A DNA stretch of 64,000 nt, from positions 62,001 to 126,000 of the forward strand of contig CAWGKE010000013.1 in the NCBI GenBank assembly GCA_963823075.1, read 5' to 3'. This document shows, in pieces, positions 22,936-32,273 of the stretch (within the stretch, counting starts at the first letter, position 1; each line of letters opens with the position of its first letter). The position numbers and the translations under genes were made by a program. This DNA comes from UBA4732 sp963823075 (GTDB lineage Bacteria; Planctomycetota; Planctomycetia; Gemmatales; Gemmataceae). The notes under the pieces are model-generated. The model saw nothing but the letters and a program-made list of their open reading frames with translations. It did no database searches and was not told where the DNA came from.

Positions 22936-23011
22936 GACGCGATTCCGGCGTGCAAGCCGGAGGGATGCGGCCACAACGTCGGGCTTGCGGGCCTGACCTG
23001 CGAGGTTTGCC

Positions 23012-23752
23012 ATGCTGACAGCCACCAGGGAGCGGCCCGAGCAGAAACTGTATTTACACCGAAAGCAGAGCGTCATGGCGAAACATTTGCAGCGCGACCT
23101 CGACAGTCTGCAAAAGGACATGCTGGCCCTGGCCGGCCTCGTGGAGGGGGCCGTCCACAAGTCCATCCTGGCCCTGCAAACCCGCGACGCCGAGCTGGCC
23201 CGCGAGGTCATCGACGGCGACGGCCGCATCGACAACGAGGAGAACCACATCGACGAGGAGTGCCTGAAAATCCTCGCCCTGCACCAGCCCGTCGCCGTGG
23301 ACCTCCGCCTGATCGCGGCCGCCATGCTCATCAACGTCGATCTGGAGCGCATCGGCGACCTGGCCGAGGAGATCGCCGAGCGGGCCATCCACCTGGCCGA
23401 GCCGCCGCTGCTGCCGATCCCGGAACGGCTGCAGCGCATGACCGACCTGACCACGATGATGCTGCGCCAGGCCCTGGACGCCTACGTCAACCTCAACAAG
23501 TCGCAGGCCCAGGCCGTCATGCGCATGGACGACGAGGTGGACCGCTACAACACCGAGATCATTCACGAAACCGTCGATCAGATGAAGCAGTCGCCCGAGC
23601 TGATCGAGGCCGGCCTGTCGATGTTCTCGGCCGTTCGCCACCTGGAGCGCATCGCCGACCACGCCACCAACATCGCCGAGGACGTGATTTACCTCATCGA
23701 CGGGGAGATCGTGCGCCACCGGCCGCCGGCCGACCGAACTGAGGATCGCTGA
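23012..23752 (+). CDS. phoU: PhoU phosphate signalling protein
   Basis: PhoU links the state of the Pst transporter to PhoR and dampens uptake. The 246-residue protein has the two PhoU repeats, each a three-helix bundle, with the metal-binding family motifs around DLERIGDLAEEIAERA (about residue 110) and HLERIADHATNIAEDVIYL (about residue 210). The start at 23012 has GAGG 7 bases upstream; ATG 23075 (MAKHLQRDLD) corresponds better to the usual family N-terminus and is an alternative. The phoB frame opens 5 bases after its stop. Confidence 0.94.
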   Translation: MLTATRERPEQKLYLHRKQSVMAKHLQRDLDSLQKDMLALAGLVEGAVHKSILALQTRDAELAREVIDGDGRIDNEENHIDEECLKILALHQPVAVDLRLIAAAMLINVDLERIGDLAEEIAERAIHLAEPPLLPIPERLQRMTDLTTMMLRQALDAYVNLNKSQAQAVMRMDDEVDRYNTEIIHETVDQMKQSPELIEAGLSMFSAVRHLERIADHATNIAEDVIYLIDGEIVRHRPPADRTEDR

Positions 23753-23843
23753 TATCATGATAAAAGAGGCAGAAATAGGCGCGAACCGCGTCGCCGCTCT
23801 CGGTGCGCCGACCGCGTCCTACCCAACGGGGAGAGTTGTGGCC

Positions 23844-24569
23844 ATGAACGCCTCCGCGCCGGGGAGTTCCGTCCCCCCGATGGGCCGATTGCGCATCCTC
23901 CTCATCGAGGACGAGCGGGAAATCACCGACCCGCTCGCCTACAGCCTGGAGCGCGAGGGCTACGAGACGATCGTGGCCCACGACGGCACGGAGGGCCTGC
24001 GCAAGGCCCAAACGCTTCTGCCCGACCTCATCATCCTCGATCTGATGCTGCCCGGCGTTTCCGGCGAGGAGATTTGCCGGCAGCTGCGGGCCGGGGAAAA
24101 GACGCGCGAGATCCCGATCATCATCCTCAGCGCCAAGGCCGAGGAAACCGATCAGGTGGTCGGCTTCTCGCTCGGCGCCGACGACTACGTGACCAAGCCG
24201 TTCAGCGTGAAGGTGCTGCTGCAACGCATCAAAGCAGTCCAGCGCCGCTTCGACGCCGGCGGCGAGCCGCAGGACGTGATCGAACATCTCAACGTCCGCA
24301 TCGACCGGCTGCGCCACCGGGCCTTCGCCGGCGAGACGGAGCTGGTGCTGACGCCGACGGAGTTTCGCCTGCTGGAGTGCCTGCTGCGCCAGCCCGGCCG
24401 GGCCTTCACGCGCCACCAGCTGATGGACGCGGCCATCGGCGACGGCGCCATCGTGCTGGAACGGACCATCGACGTTCACATCAAGACGCTGCGCCGCAAG
24501 CTCGGCGACATGGACCTGATCGAGACGGTTCGCGGCGTCGGCTACCGCTTCCGCGAAGGCGGTGAGTGA
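23844..24569 (+). CDS. phoB: PhoB phosphate response regulator
   Basis: An OmpR/PhoB-type transcription factor. The receiver domain begins RILLIEDEREITDPL with the phospho-acceptor in DLIILDLMLPG (Asp near residue 65) and the conserved Lys in ADDYVTKPFS. The C-terminal winged helix has LTPTEFRLLECLL and RTIDVHIKTLRRKLG. ATG 23844 is chosen because the receiver starts soon after; ATG 23757 would add 29 residues of no known family. It probably binds the Pho-box-like repeats at 17429 and 22017. Last gene of the module, convergent with the DUF1501 gene. Confidence 0.93.
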   Translation: MNASAPGSSVPPMGRLRILLIEDEREITDPLAYSLEREGYETIVAHDGTEGLRKAQTLLPDLIILDLMLPGVSGEEICRQLRAGEKTREIPIIILSAKAEETDQVVGFSLGADDYVTKPFSVKVLLQRIKAVQRRFDAGGEPQDVIEHLNVRIDRLRHRAFAGETELVLTPTEFRLLECLLRQPGRAFTRHQLMDAAIGDGAIVLERTIDVHIKTLRRKLGDMDLIETVRGVGYRFREGGE

Positions 24570-24601
24570 CGAAGGCCGCGGGACTTGGGCCGCGCGTCCA
24601 C

Positions 24602-26002
24602 TCAAATCAGCTCCGCTATCGGCGCGCCATACGGCAAAATGGCCATCGGCCGGCCGGTTCGGTCTGGGAAGGTCGTTTCCGTGTCGATGCCGAGGTGGCG
24701 GAACACGGTCGCCCACAGGTCGTTCGGCGTCAGCGGCCGGTCCTTGGGATGTTCGCCCTTGGAGTCGGTCGAGCCGACGGCCTGCCCCACGCGCAGGCCG
24801 CCGCCGGCTACCAGCATGGACATGGCGCTGGGCCAGTGGTCGCGGCCCGGCTGCTTCACCTTCGTCTGCGTGCCTTCCGAATAGCTGATCCGCGGCGTCC
24901 GGCCGAACTCGCCCGTCACGACCAGCAGCACTTTCTTGTCCAGTCCGCGGTCGTACAAGTCCTCGACGAGGGCCGTCACCGCCTGGTCGTAGATCGGCAG
25001 GCGGTACTTGGCGTCCTCGAAAAGATGACAATTGACCGCGTGCGAGTCCCAGTTGTAGCAGGACCAAATCGGCATCTGGGCGCCGGGCGGCGTGGGGTTC
25101 TCCAGCACCATCGTCACCCAGCTGCTGCCGGCCTCGACGAGCCGCCGGGCCAGCAGCGCCCGCTGGCCCCAGGGGTGCCGGCCGTAGCGGTCGCGGACGG
25201 CGTCCGGCTCGCGCGACAGGTCGAAGGCGACGCGGGCCTTCTCGCTGGTCATCAGCTCCATCGCCTTTTTGTGGAACTCGTCCATCGCCGACGCGACGCC
25301 GCTGCGGTCGGCCTCGCGGCGCATCTGATCGAAGTCGGCCAGCAGCCGCTCGCGGTCGTCGCGCTGGGCCGCCAGCGCCGCGCTCATGACGAGGTTCTGC
25401 ACCTGGAACTTCGGCGAATTGGGGTCGCCGATGACGGTGAACGGCGTGTAGGACGGCCCGACATAGGCGGCGCCGAAGCTGAACACGTCCACGTCGCTGC
25501 GGCCCTGGTCCACGCCGGAGACGTAGTTGGGCACGCCGGCGTTGCGCCCTTCGCGCACCTTGGCCGCCATCGAGCCGACCATGGGGTAGTCGTTGACGAA
25601 GCCGGTCGGCTCCTTGGGGTCGCGGCCGGTGAGGAAGCGCTTATGGCCGCCGCCGTGGTCGGCGAAGTTATGGGAGATGGAGCGGATGAGAGCGTAGCGG
25701 TCGGCGATGCGGGCGTGCCGCGGCAGGTACTCACAGACCTGGACGCCGGGGACGTTGGTGGCGATGGGTTTGAAGTCGCCGCGGTACTCGGCCGGGGCGT
25801 CCGGCTTGAGGTCGTAGGTTTCCATGTGCGGCGGCCCGCCCGGCAGCCACAGCAGGATGACCGACGTGTCTCCGGCGGAGCGGCCGGCGTCCTGGGCCTG
25901 GGCGCGAAGGCGCAGCACGTCCGAGAGGCCGAGGCCGCTCAGGGCCAGCATTCCCGTTCGCAGGAAGGAGCGGCGCGTCGGGGCAGAGGGATGAGGTTCC
26001 AT
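24602..26002 (-). CDS. DUF1501 Tat-exported protein
   Basis: A 466-residue protein of the DUF1501 family, which is strongly expanded in planctomycetes. It has a twin-arginine signal (RRSFLRTGMLALSGLGLSD, about residues 10-28), then LLWLPGGPPHMETYDLKP, DHGGGHKRFLTGRDP and VTGEFGRTPR. The fold resembles alkaline phosphatase-type sulfatases; substrates are unknown. DUF1501 genes are usually paired with a cytochrome-domain DUF1549/DUF1553 gene, but none is beside this one. It converges on phoB with a gap of about 30 bases. Confidence 0.92.
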   Translation of the reverse strand: MEPHPSAPTRRSFLRTGMLALSGLGLSDVLRLRAQAQDAGRSAGDTSVILLWLPGGPPHMETYDLKPDAPAEYRGDFKPIATNVPGVQVCEYLPRHARIADRYALIRSISHNFADHGGGHKRFLTGRDPKEPTGFVNDYPMVGSMAAKVREGRNAGVPNYVSGVDQGRSDVDVFSFGAAYVGPSYTPFTVIGDPNSPKFQVQNLVMSAALAAQRDDRERLLADFDQMRREADRSGVASAMDEFHKKAMELMTSEKARVAFDLSREPDAVRDRYGRHPWGQRALLARRLVEAGSSWVTMVLENPTPPGAQMPIWSCYNWDSHAVNCHLFEDAKYRLPIYDQAVTALVEDLYDRGLDKKVLLVVTGEFGRTPRISYSEGTQTKVKQPGRDHWPSAMSMLVAGGGLRVGQAVGSTDSKGEHPKDRPLTPNDLWATVFRHLGIDTETTFPDRTGRPMAILPYGAPIAELI

Positions 26003-26207
26003 TGCGGAGCCTTCGTCGGGGTGGGAGGGCGAATCGCGGGGCAGGCGGGGCGGGCAAACCGTCTATTGATGAGGATATCACAGCGCGGGACGGGCAGCCA
26101 CTGGATTTGGCGAATTCGACGCCGCCGGCCCCTTGCCTTCCGCTCCGGAATGGCGACAATGGAGCCGATTCATTTCCCCGACCCGCAACGAAGCGAGGAG
26201 CCGCCCC

Positions 26208-29200
26208 ATGGCCAACGCAAACGGCGACCGCAATCTGCTATTCGGCATCCTGGCATTGCAGATGGACTTCATCCGGCGCGACGCCCTGATCCGGGCCATG
26301 CACGCCTGGGTCCTGGACAAGGACAAGCCGCTGGGACAGATCCTCGTGGAGCAGCAGGCCCTCGGCAGCGAGCCTCGGGCCTTGCTCGACGCCGTTGTCG
26401 AGCAGCACCTCAGGCAGCACGGCGACGACGCGGAGAAGAGCCTGGGCTCGGTCCGATCGCTCAGCTCATTGCGCGAGGAACTCAAGCGGATCGCCGACCC
26501 CGACGTGCAGGCCAGCCTGGCCCACGTTCCGCCCGCCGGCGACCCCGGCACCACGGGGCCTTACTCTCCCCACGCCGCAGGCTCGGACTCGGTGGGCGCT
26601 CCGAGTGAAGTGGGCCGGCGCTTCCGCGTGCTGCGGCCGCACGCCGAGGGTGGCCTGGGCAAGGTGTCGGTGGCGCGCGACGAGGAATTGCACCGCGAGG
26701 TGGCGCTGAAGGAGATCAAGGAGCATCACGCCGACCACCCCGAAAGCCGCGCCCGCTTTCTCGTGGAGGCGGAGATCACCGGCGGGCTGGAGCATCCCGG
26801 CATCGTGCCGGTCTACGGCCTGGGCGCCTACGCCGACGGCCGGCCCTTCTACGCCATGCGTTTCATCAAGGGTGACAGTCTCAAGGACGCCATCCAGCAC
26901 TTTCACGAGACGAAGGGGCCTCTGAACGGCGGGCCGCGGGCGCTGGAACTGCGGCAGCTGCTGGGCCGCTTCAACGACGTGTGCGACGCGATCGGCTACG
27001 CGCACAGCCGGGGCGTGCTGCACCGCGACCTGAAGCCGGGCAACGTGATGCTGGGCAAGTACGGCGAGACGCTGGTGGTGGACTGGGGCCTGGCCAAGCC
27101 GGTGGGGCGACCGGATGAAACCCACGATGGGGAGGAGCCGACGCTACGGCCGGCGTCGGCCGGCGACGCGGCCCCGACGCAGTACGGACAGGCGATCGGC
27201 ACGCCGGCGTACATGTCGCCGGAGCAGGCGGCGGGGAAGCTGGACGAGCTGGGCCCAGCGACCGACGTTTACAGCCTGGGGGCGACGCTTTACTGCCTGC
27301 TGACGGGCCGGGCGCCGTTCGAGCGCGGCGACTTGGGCGTGATGTTGCCGCGCGTGCAGCGGGGCGACTTCCCGCGGCCGCGCCAGGTGCGGCGGGACGT
27401 GCCGCGGGCGCTGGAGGCGGTGTGCCTCAAGGCGATGGCGCTGCGGCCGCAGGACCGCTACGCGACGCCGCGCGACCTGGCGGCCGACGTCGAGAAGTGG
27501 CTGGCGGATGAGCCGACGACGGCGTACCGGGAGCCGTGGCGGGTGCGGGCGTGGCGCTGGGTGAAGCGACATCGAACGGCGGTGTCGGCGACCGCGGCGG
27601 CGGCCGTCGCGGTGCTGGCCCTGGGGTCGGTGCTGCTGTGGTCGTTCCTGTCGCAGCGGTGGGAGCTGGTGCGTCAGACGACGGCGGAACTGGATTCGGT
27701 CCGCGACCTGCGGGACCAGGGACGATTCGGGGAAGCGCGGTCGGCCATGGCGCGGGCGGAGCATCTGCTGACCCTCGGCGACCCGGCGGGGGTGGCGGGA
27801 CGCGCGCGACAGGCGCGGAAGGACCTGGAAATGGCCGCGGAACTCGACGAGGCACCCCTCCTGGCATCGCGGAGCACCCGCAAGGGAGGCTACGAGAAGG
27901 AGGCCGTGGTGCGGCGGTACCGCGAGCTGTTTCGGGGTTACGGTATCGACCCCGCCGTGCCGGATCCAGCCGAGGCGGCGTCGCGGATTCGGGCGTCGGA
28001 CCTTCGCGAGCAGTTGGTCGTCGCACTGGATTTCTGGGCTTCGTGGCTGCCGCCCCGGGACGTGGAGTGGGCGCGGCTGGTGGAGACGGCTGGCAGGGCC
28101 GATGGGGACCAAGTGCGGCGCGGCCTGCGGGCGGCGTGGGCGCAGGCGGATGGGCAGGCGCTGCAGCGTCAGCTGGAGGGCAGGGACCTCTCCTCTCTCC
28201 AACCGACCACGTCCGCCGCCATCGCAGAGGTGTTTATGCAGCAAGGGTCCGTGTCCCGGGCCGAGCAGGTCCTGCGGGCCGTGCAGCAGGTTCACCCCAA
28301 TGATTTCTATGTCAACCACGTGCTCTATGAGGTGCTGGATGAATCGCCGGCGCACCGGGACGAGGCGCTGGGATTCCTGCGCACCGCCGTGGCGGTCAAA
28401 CCAGACAGCCCGGGTGTCCATAACAACCTCGGCACCCTGCTGGCCGAGGTGGGCCGTCGGGAGGAGGCGGAGGCGGAGTATCGCCGCGCCATCCGCATCC
28501 AGGACGACAACGCCCTGGCCCACAACAACCTCGGCCTCCTGCTAAATGGCTCGGGCCGTCGGAAGGAGGCCGAGGCGGAGTACCGCCGCGCCATCCGGAT
28601 TGAGGATGACCTCGCCCTGGCCCACAACAACCTCGGCGTCCTGCTTTACTACACGGACCGTCGGGAGGAGGCGGAGGCGGAGTATCGCCGCGCCATCCAG
28701 ATCCAGGACGACTACGCCGAGGCTCACAACAACCTCGGCAACCTGCTGGACGACGCGGGCCGTCGGGACGAGGCGGAGGCGGAGTATCGCCGCGCTATCC
28801 AGATCCAGGACGACCTCGCCCTGGCCCACTACAACCTCGGCCTACTGCTGGCCAAAGACGCGGGTCGTCCGGAGGAGGCGGAAAAGGAGTACCATCGCGC
28901 CATCCAGATCAAGGACGATTACGCCGAGGCTCATAACAACCTCGGGGCCCTGCTGGGCGGGCTGGGCCGTCAGGAAGAGGCGGAGCGGGAGGTCCGCCGC
29001 GCCTTGCAAATCAAGGACGACCTTGCCGAGGCCCACGTTAGCCTTGGCCAGTTGCTGGCCCGCGCGCCGTCCGGTGGAGGCGGAGAGGGAGTACCGACGC
29101 GCCATCCAGATCAGGGAAAAATACGCCGACGCCCACTATGGCCTCGGCACCCTGCTGGATGACATAGGCAGGTTTGACGAAGCGTTGCGGTGCTTCGAGC

Positions 29201-29802
29201 GCGCGCTGGAACTGCTTCCTCCCGAGGACTCGCGCCGCAGCATCGTCCAGGAGAACCTATCCCTAAGTCGCCGCCTCATGGAATTCGATGAGCAGCTGCG
29301 CGCCGTCCTCAAGGGCGACGTCCAACCGAAGGCCCCGGAGAAGGTGGCATTCGCTTTCTTTTGTAAGAGGTTTAAGAGCCGTTACGCCGCCGCGGCCAGG
29401 TTCTATGGTGAGGCGTTCGCCGACCAGCCCGCGCTGGCCGACGACCTGAAGACCGGCAACCGCTACAACGCCGCCAGGGCCGCCGCGCTGGCCGCCGCCG
29501 GCAAGGGCGAGGATGCCGACAAGCTCGACGACACGGAACGCGCCCGTCTGCGCAACCAGGCGCTCGGCTGGCTGCGCGACGACCTGGCCGCGTGGGGCAA
29601 GCTGAACGACGGCGGCCCGCCCCAGGCGAAGGCGGCCGTGCAGCAGACGCTTTCGCACTGGAAAGAGGATACCGACCTGGCCGGCGTCCGCGACGCGGCC
29701 GCGCTGGAGAAGCTGCCAGAGTCGGAGCGAGCGGACTGGCAAAAGCTGTGGGCCGACGTGGATGCGCTCCTGAAAAAGGTCAGTGACGGCGGGCAAAAGT
29801 AG
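26208..29802 (+). CDS. Membrane Ser/Thr protein kinase with C-terminal TPR array, one frame break
   Basis: A protein of about 1,200 residues. An N-terminal region (1-135) precedes a Pkn-type kinase domain (about 138-425): VALKEIKE lysine, HRDLKPGN catalytic loop, DWGLA, and GTPAYMSPEQ. A single membrane helix lies near residues 455-480, then a spacer, then eight consecutive 34-residue TPRs (28410-29160) with near-identical AEAEYRRAI units. The frame breaks in the seventh TPR near 29075, and the C-terminal 240 residues read one frame over. ATG 26208 is chosen for its GAGGAG site. It is a likely signalling scaffold; ligand unknown. Confidence 0.87.
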
Positions 29803-29808
29803 GACATC

Positions 29809-29869
29809 TCCGAGCGCACGGCGCGAGCAAGTGCGATCCCTCAGCACTTGCTCGCGCCGCGTGCTCGGA
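29809..29869. repeat. REP-like palindrome upstream of RAYT
   Basis: Nearly perfect 26-bp inverted arms (29809-29834 and 29844-29869) with a 9-base loop. The arms contain GCGCGAGCAAGTGC, which recurs in single-arm form downstream of the transposase gene at 30383. The position, just before a RAYT gene, is what is known for REP pairs. Confidence 0.75.
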
Positions 29870-29898
29870 TCAGTAGATCAGTAGCCGCGGGGGTTCTC

Positions 29899-30375
29899 AT
29901 GCCGGCGCTCGCCTACCACCTCACGTGGACCACCTACGGGACGTGGTTGCCCGGCGACGCGCGCGGCTGGGTGAAATGGGGCGAGGTCGGCGTCAAGCCG
30001 CCCGAGCCCGAACAGGAGCGCGACGCGCGGCGCCGCATGATGGAGTCGGCCGTGGTGTTGACCGACGACCAGCGCGCCATCGTCGAGCGGACCATTCGCG
30101 ATCATTGCCGGATTCGCGGCTGGCTCCTGCACGCGGTGAACGCGCGCTCCAATCACGTCCACGTGGTCGTGACCATCGACCGCGACCCCGACGAGGCGAT
30201 GAATCAGTTCAAGGCCTGGTGTTCCCGCAAGCTCTCGGATGCGGCGGGTCTCGTCCGCACGGTGGCGAAAAAGGCGGGCCGGCGCCACTGGTTCACCGAG
30301 GGCGGGAGCAAGGAGCGGATTGACACCGACGAGTATCTGGCAAACGCCATCACCTATGTTCTGGAAAGGCAGTGA
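29899..30375 (+). CDS. REP-associated tyrosine transposase (RAYT)
   Basis: A 158-residue Y1-type HUH nuclease. It opens MPALAYHLTWTTYGTWLPGD. The HUH motif is SNHVHVVVT (about residues 88-96). Tyr-containing EYLANAITYVLERQ ends the protein, where the catalytic tyrosine is expected. RAYTs are domesticated relatives of IS200 transposases that process and spread REP palindromes. Similar 16-base REP-like sequences lie on both sides (29821 and 30383), supporting this. The first in-frame start at 29848 lies inside the palindrome and is not used. The gene appears intact. Confidence 0.85.
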   Translation: MPALAYHLTWTTYGTWLPGDARGWVKWGEVGVKPPEPEQERDARRRMMESAVVLTDDQRAIVERTIRDHCRIRGWLLHAVNARSNHVHVVVTIDRDPDEAMNQFKAWCSRKLSDAAGLVRTVAKKAGRRHWFTEGGSKERIDTDEYLANAITYVLERQ

Positions 30376-30382
30376 GGACGCA

Positions 30383-30398
30383 GCGCAAGCAAGTGCGA
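30383..30398. repeat. REP-like single arm downstream of RAYT
   Basis: Sixteen bases matching 29821-29836 at 15 of 16 positions, in the same orientation and 7 bases after the RAYT stop. The opposite arm is not present. Confidence 0.6.
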
Positions 30399-30407
30399 CT
30401 CCCCGGC

Positions 30408-30806
30408 TCATGCCAGCGCGTCCGCCTGCGCCGCCGGCCCATACGGCTCGAACCACTGGATGATCTCGATGCGGTTGCCGTCGGGGTCGTGAATGAAGAA
30501 GCGGTCGGCGCCGGGGATCGGCGTCGTCTCCTGCATCGGCACGCCGCGCTCGGCGAACCAGGTGCGCGCCGCCGCCACGTCCGCCACGCGCAGGGCGAAA
30601 TGTCGGCCGCTGATCGTGTCCGGCCTGTCCTTGAGCAGCAGGTGGACGTGCATATTCCCCAGGTCGAACCACAGCACCACGAAATCGAACGTCCGCGGCT
30701 TCGGGATTTCCTTGAGGCCGAGGACGTCCCGGTAGAAGCGCCGGCTGCGCTCCACGTCGGTGATGATAACGGAGGCGTGATCGAGCTGCGTGAACTGCGG
30801 CGCCAT
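30408..30806 (-). CDS. VOC-superfamily (glyoxalase-like) protein
   Basis: A 132-residue vicinal-oxygen-chelate protein. TQLDHASVIITDVERSRRFY near the start supplies the first metal His, HVHLLL and HFALRVADV follow, and FFIHDPDGNRIEIIQWFEP ends the second beta-alpha-beta unit with the metal Glu. These proteins are metal-dependent lyases, dioxygenases or resistance proteins; the reaction here is not determined. ATG 30806 is preferred; GTG 30836 would overlap the dipeptidase stop by four bases. Both genes are on the minus strand and may form an operon. Confidence 0.85.
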   Translation of the reverse strand: MAPQFTQLDHASVIITDVERSRRFYRDVLGLKEIPKPRTFDFVVLWFDLGNMHVHLLLKDRPDTISGRHFALRVADVAAARTWFAERGVPMQETTPIPGADRFFIHDPDGNRIEIIQWFEPYGPAAQADALA

Positions 30807-30832
30807 GTCGGACTCCGGGGATTCCTTGCGTC

Positions 30833-32104
30833 TCACTTCTTCCCATCTTTGGCGACCTGCTCCACCTCGCGCATCACACGGAGGATGTTCAGGCCGAGGA
30901 CCTTCTGAATGTCCTCCTTGCTGTATCCGCGGTTGAGCAATTCCTGCGTGATGTACGGGTAGTAGGACACGTCTTCCAGCTGCTTGGGCGTGGAGTTGAT
31001 GCCGTCGAAGTCGGAGCCGAGGCCGACGTGGTCGATCCCGGCGACCTGGATGATGTGTTCGATGTGATCGACCACGTCGTGGACGCTGCCGGTCGGGATG
31101 GGATGCTCCTGGCGGTACTGCTCCATCGCCGCCTTGAACTCTCTCTCATCGGGGTACTTCTCCTTGAGGTCGCGGCCGACCTGGAACATGTCCCGCGTCA
31201 GCCGCGCCCCCTCCGGCGTGATGAAGCCGGAGTAGAAGTTCACCATCACCACGCCGCCGTTCTTCTTGACCAGCTCCAGCACGTCGTCCGGCACGTTGCG
31301 CGGGTGGTCCGCCACGGCGAACGCCGAGGAATGCGACGCGATCAGCGGCGCCTTCGACACGCGCAGGGCCGCCCGCATCGTGTCCGGCGAGACGTGCGAA
31401 ATGTCCACCAGCATCCCCAGCCGGTTCATCTCGCGGACGACCTGCTCGCCGAAGTCGGTCAGGCCGTGGTGGACCGGCTTGTCGGTGGCCGAGTCGGCCC
31501 AGTCGGTGTTGTCCGAGTGCGTCAGCGTCATGTAGCGGACGCCCAGTTCGTAGTACATCCGCAGCACGCCCAGCGAATTGTCGATCGAGTGGCCGCCCTC
31601 CACGCCGATCAACGACGCGATCTTGCCTTCCTTGTGGATGCGCACCACGTCGTCGGCGGTATAGGCCATCTCGAAAGTATCGGGATACGTCTTGACCATG
31701 CGGCGGATGACGTCGATCTGTTCGAGGGTGTCGCGGACGGCCGTGCCCTTCTTGGCCGTGTCGGTGGGGACGTAGGCCGACCAGAACTGGGCGCCGAGAC
31801 CGCCCTTGCGCAGGCGCGGGATGTCGGTGTGCAGGCCCTTTTGCGGCTTGTTCAGGTCGATCACCTGGAACGACAGATCTTTTTTTTCGCGGAACTGCCA
31901 GGGCAGGTCGTTGTGGCCGTCCCAGACGAGGCTGTCGCGCTGGAGCTTCAGCGCCTCGTCAGTCAGCACCACGGGGTCGCGCGAGGTCGGCGCGGGTTTG
32001 GGGGCGTCCTTTTTGTCTTCGGCGATGGAGGCGGGGCCGGCCGATGCCAGAAGGCCGGCGGCCAGGACCAAGATCAGCGTTGTTCCGGCGAGGGTTCGCT
32101 TCAT
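30833..32104 (-). CDS. Membrane dipeptidase (M19 family), exported
   Basis: A 423-residue zinc dipeptidase of the renal dipeptidase family. The signal peptide is RTLAGTTLILVLAAGLLASAG (within residues 2-22). Metal-site motifs are WDGHNDLPW, VEGGHSIDN, YMTLTHSDNTDW, DISHVS, and ASHSSAFAVADHPRN; GLGSDFDGI follows near the C-terminus. It probably hydrolyses dipeptides in the periplasm. ATG 32104 places the signal peptide correctly; a much longer in-frame start at 32239 is rejected. It precedes the VOC gene on the same strand. Confidence 0.92.
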   Translation of the reverse strand: MKRTLAGTTLILVLAAGLLASAGPASIAEDKKDAPKPAPTSRDPVVLTDEALKLQRDSLVWDGHNDLPWQFREKKDLSFQVIDLNKPQKGLHTDIPRLRKGGLGAQFWSAYVPTDTAKKGTAVRDTLEQIDVIRRMVKTYPDTFEMAYTADDVVRIHKEGKIASLIGVEGGHSIDNSLGVLRMYYELGVRYMTLTHSDNTDWADSATDKPVHHGLTDFGEQVVREMNRLGMLVDISHVSPDTMRAALRVSKAPLIASHSSAFAVADHPRNVPDDVLELVKKNGGVVMVNFYSGFITPEGARLTRDMFQVGRDLKEKYPDEREFKAAMEQYRQEHPIPTGSVHDVVDHIEHIIQVAGIDHVGLGSDFDGINSTPKQLEDVSYYPYITQELLNRGYSKEDIQKVLGLNILRVMREVEQVAKDGKK

Positions 32105-32273
32105 GGTTCTCGGCTCGTGGGACCGCTCGTTGCGTTGGTTCCGTTCGGATGCAGAGTACTGGGAAGGGGCGGGATTGTCCATGAGGTTTGTCGGGCCCCT
32201 CGCCGGGATTGGGGAAGTCAAACGCCGGCCCAGCGGCAATAATCACATGGGGAACCGTCCGGGAGAGTCCTTC

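Noticed and set aside
28410..29160. Evenly spaced repeats suggesting a CRISPR array
   Set aside because: The 102-base period, in-frame coding and 34-residue TPR pattern show a protein repeat; no CRISPR array is seen anywhere in the window.
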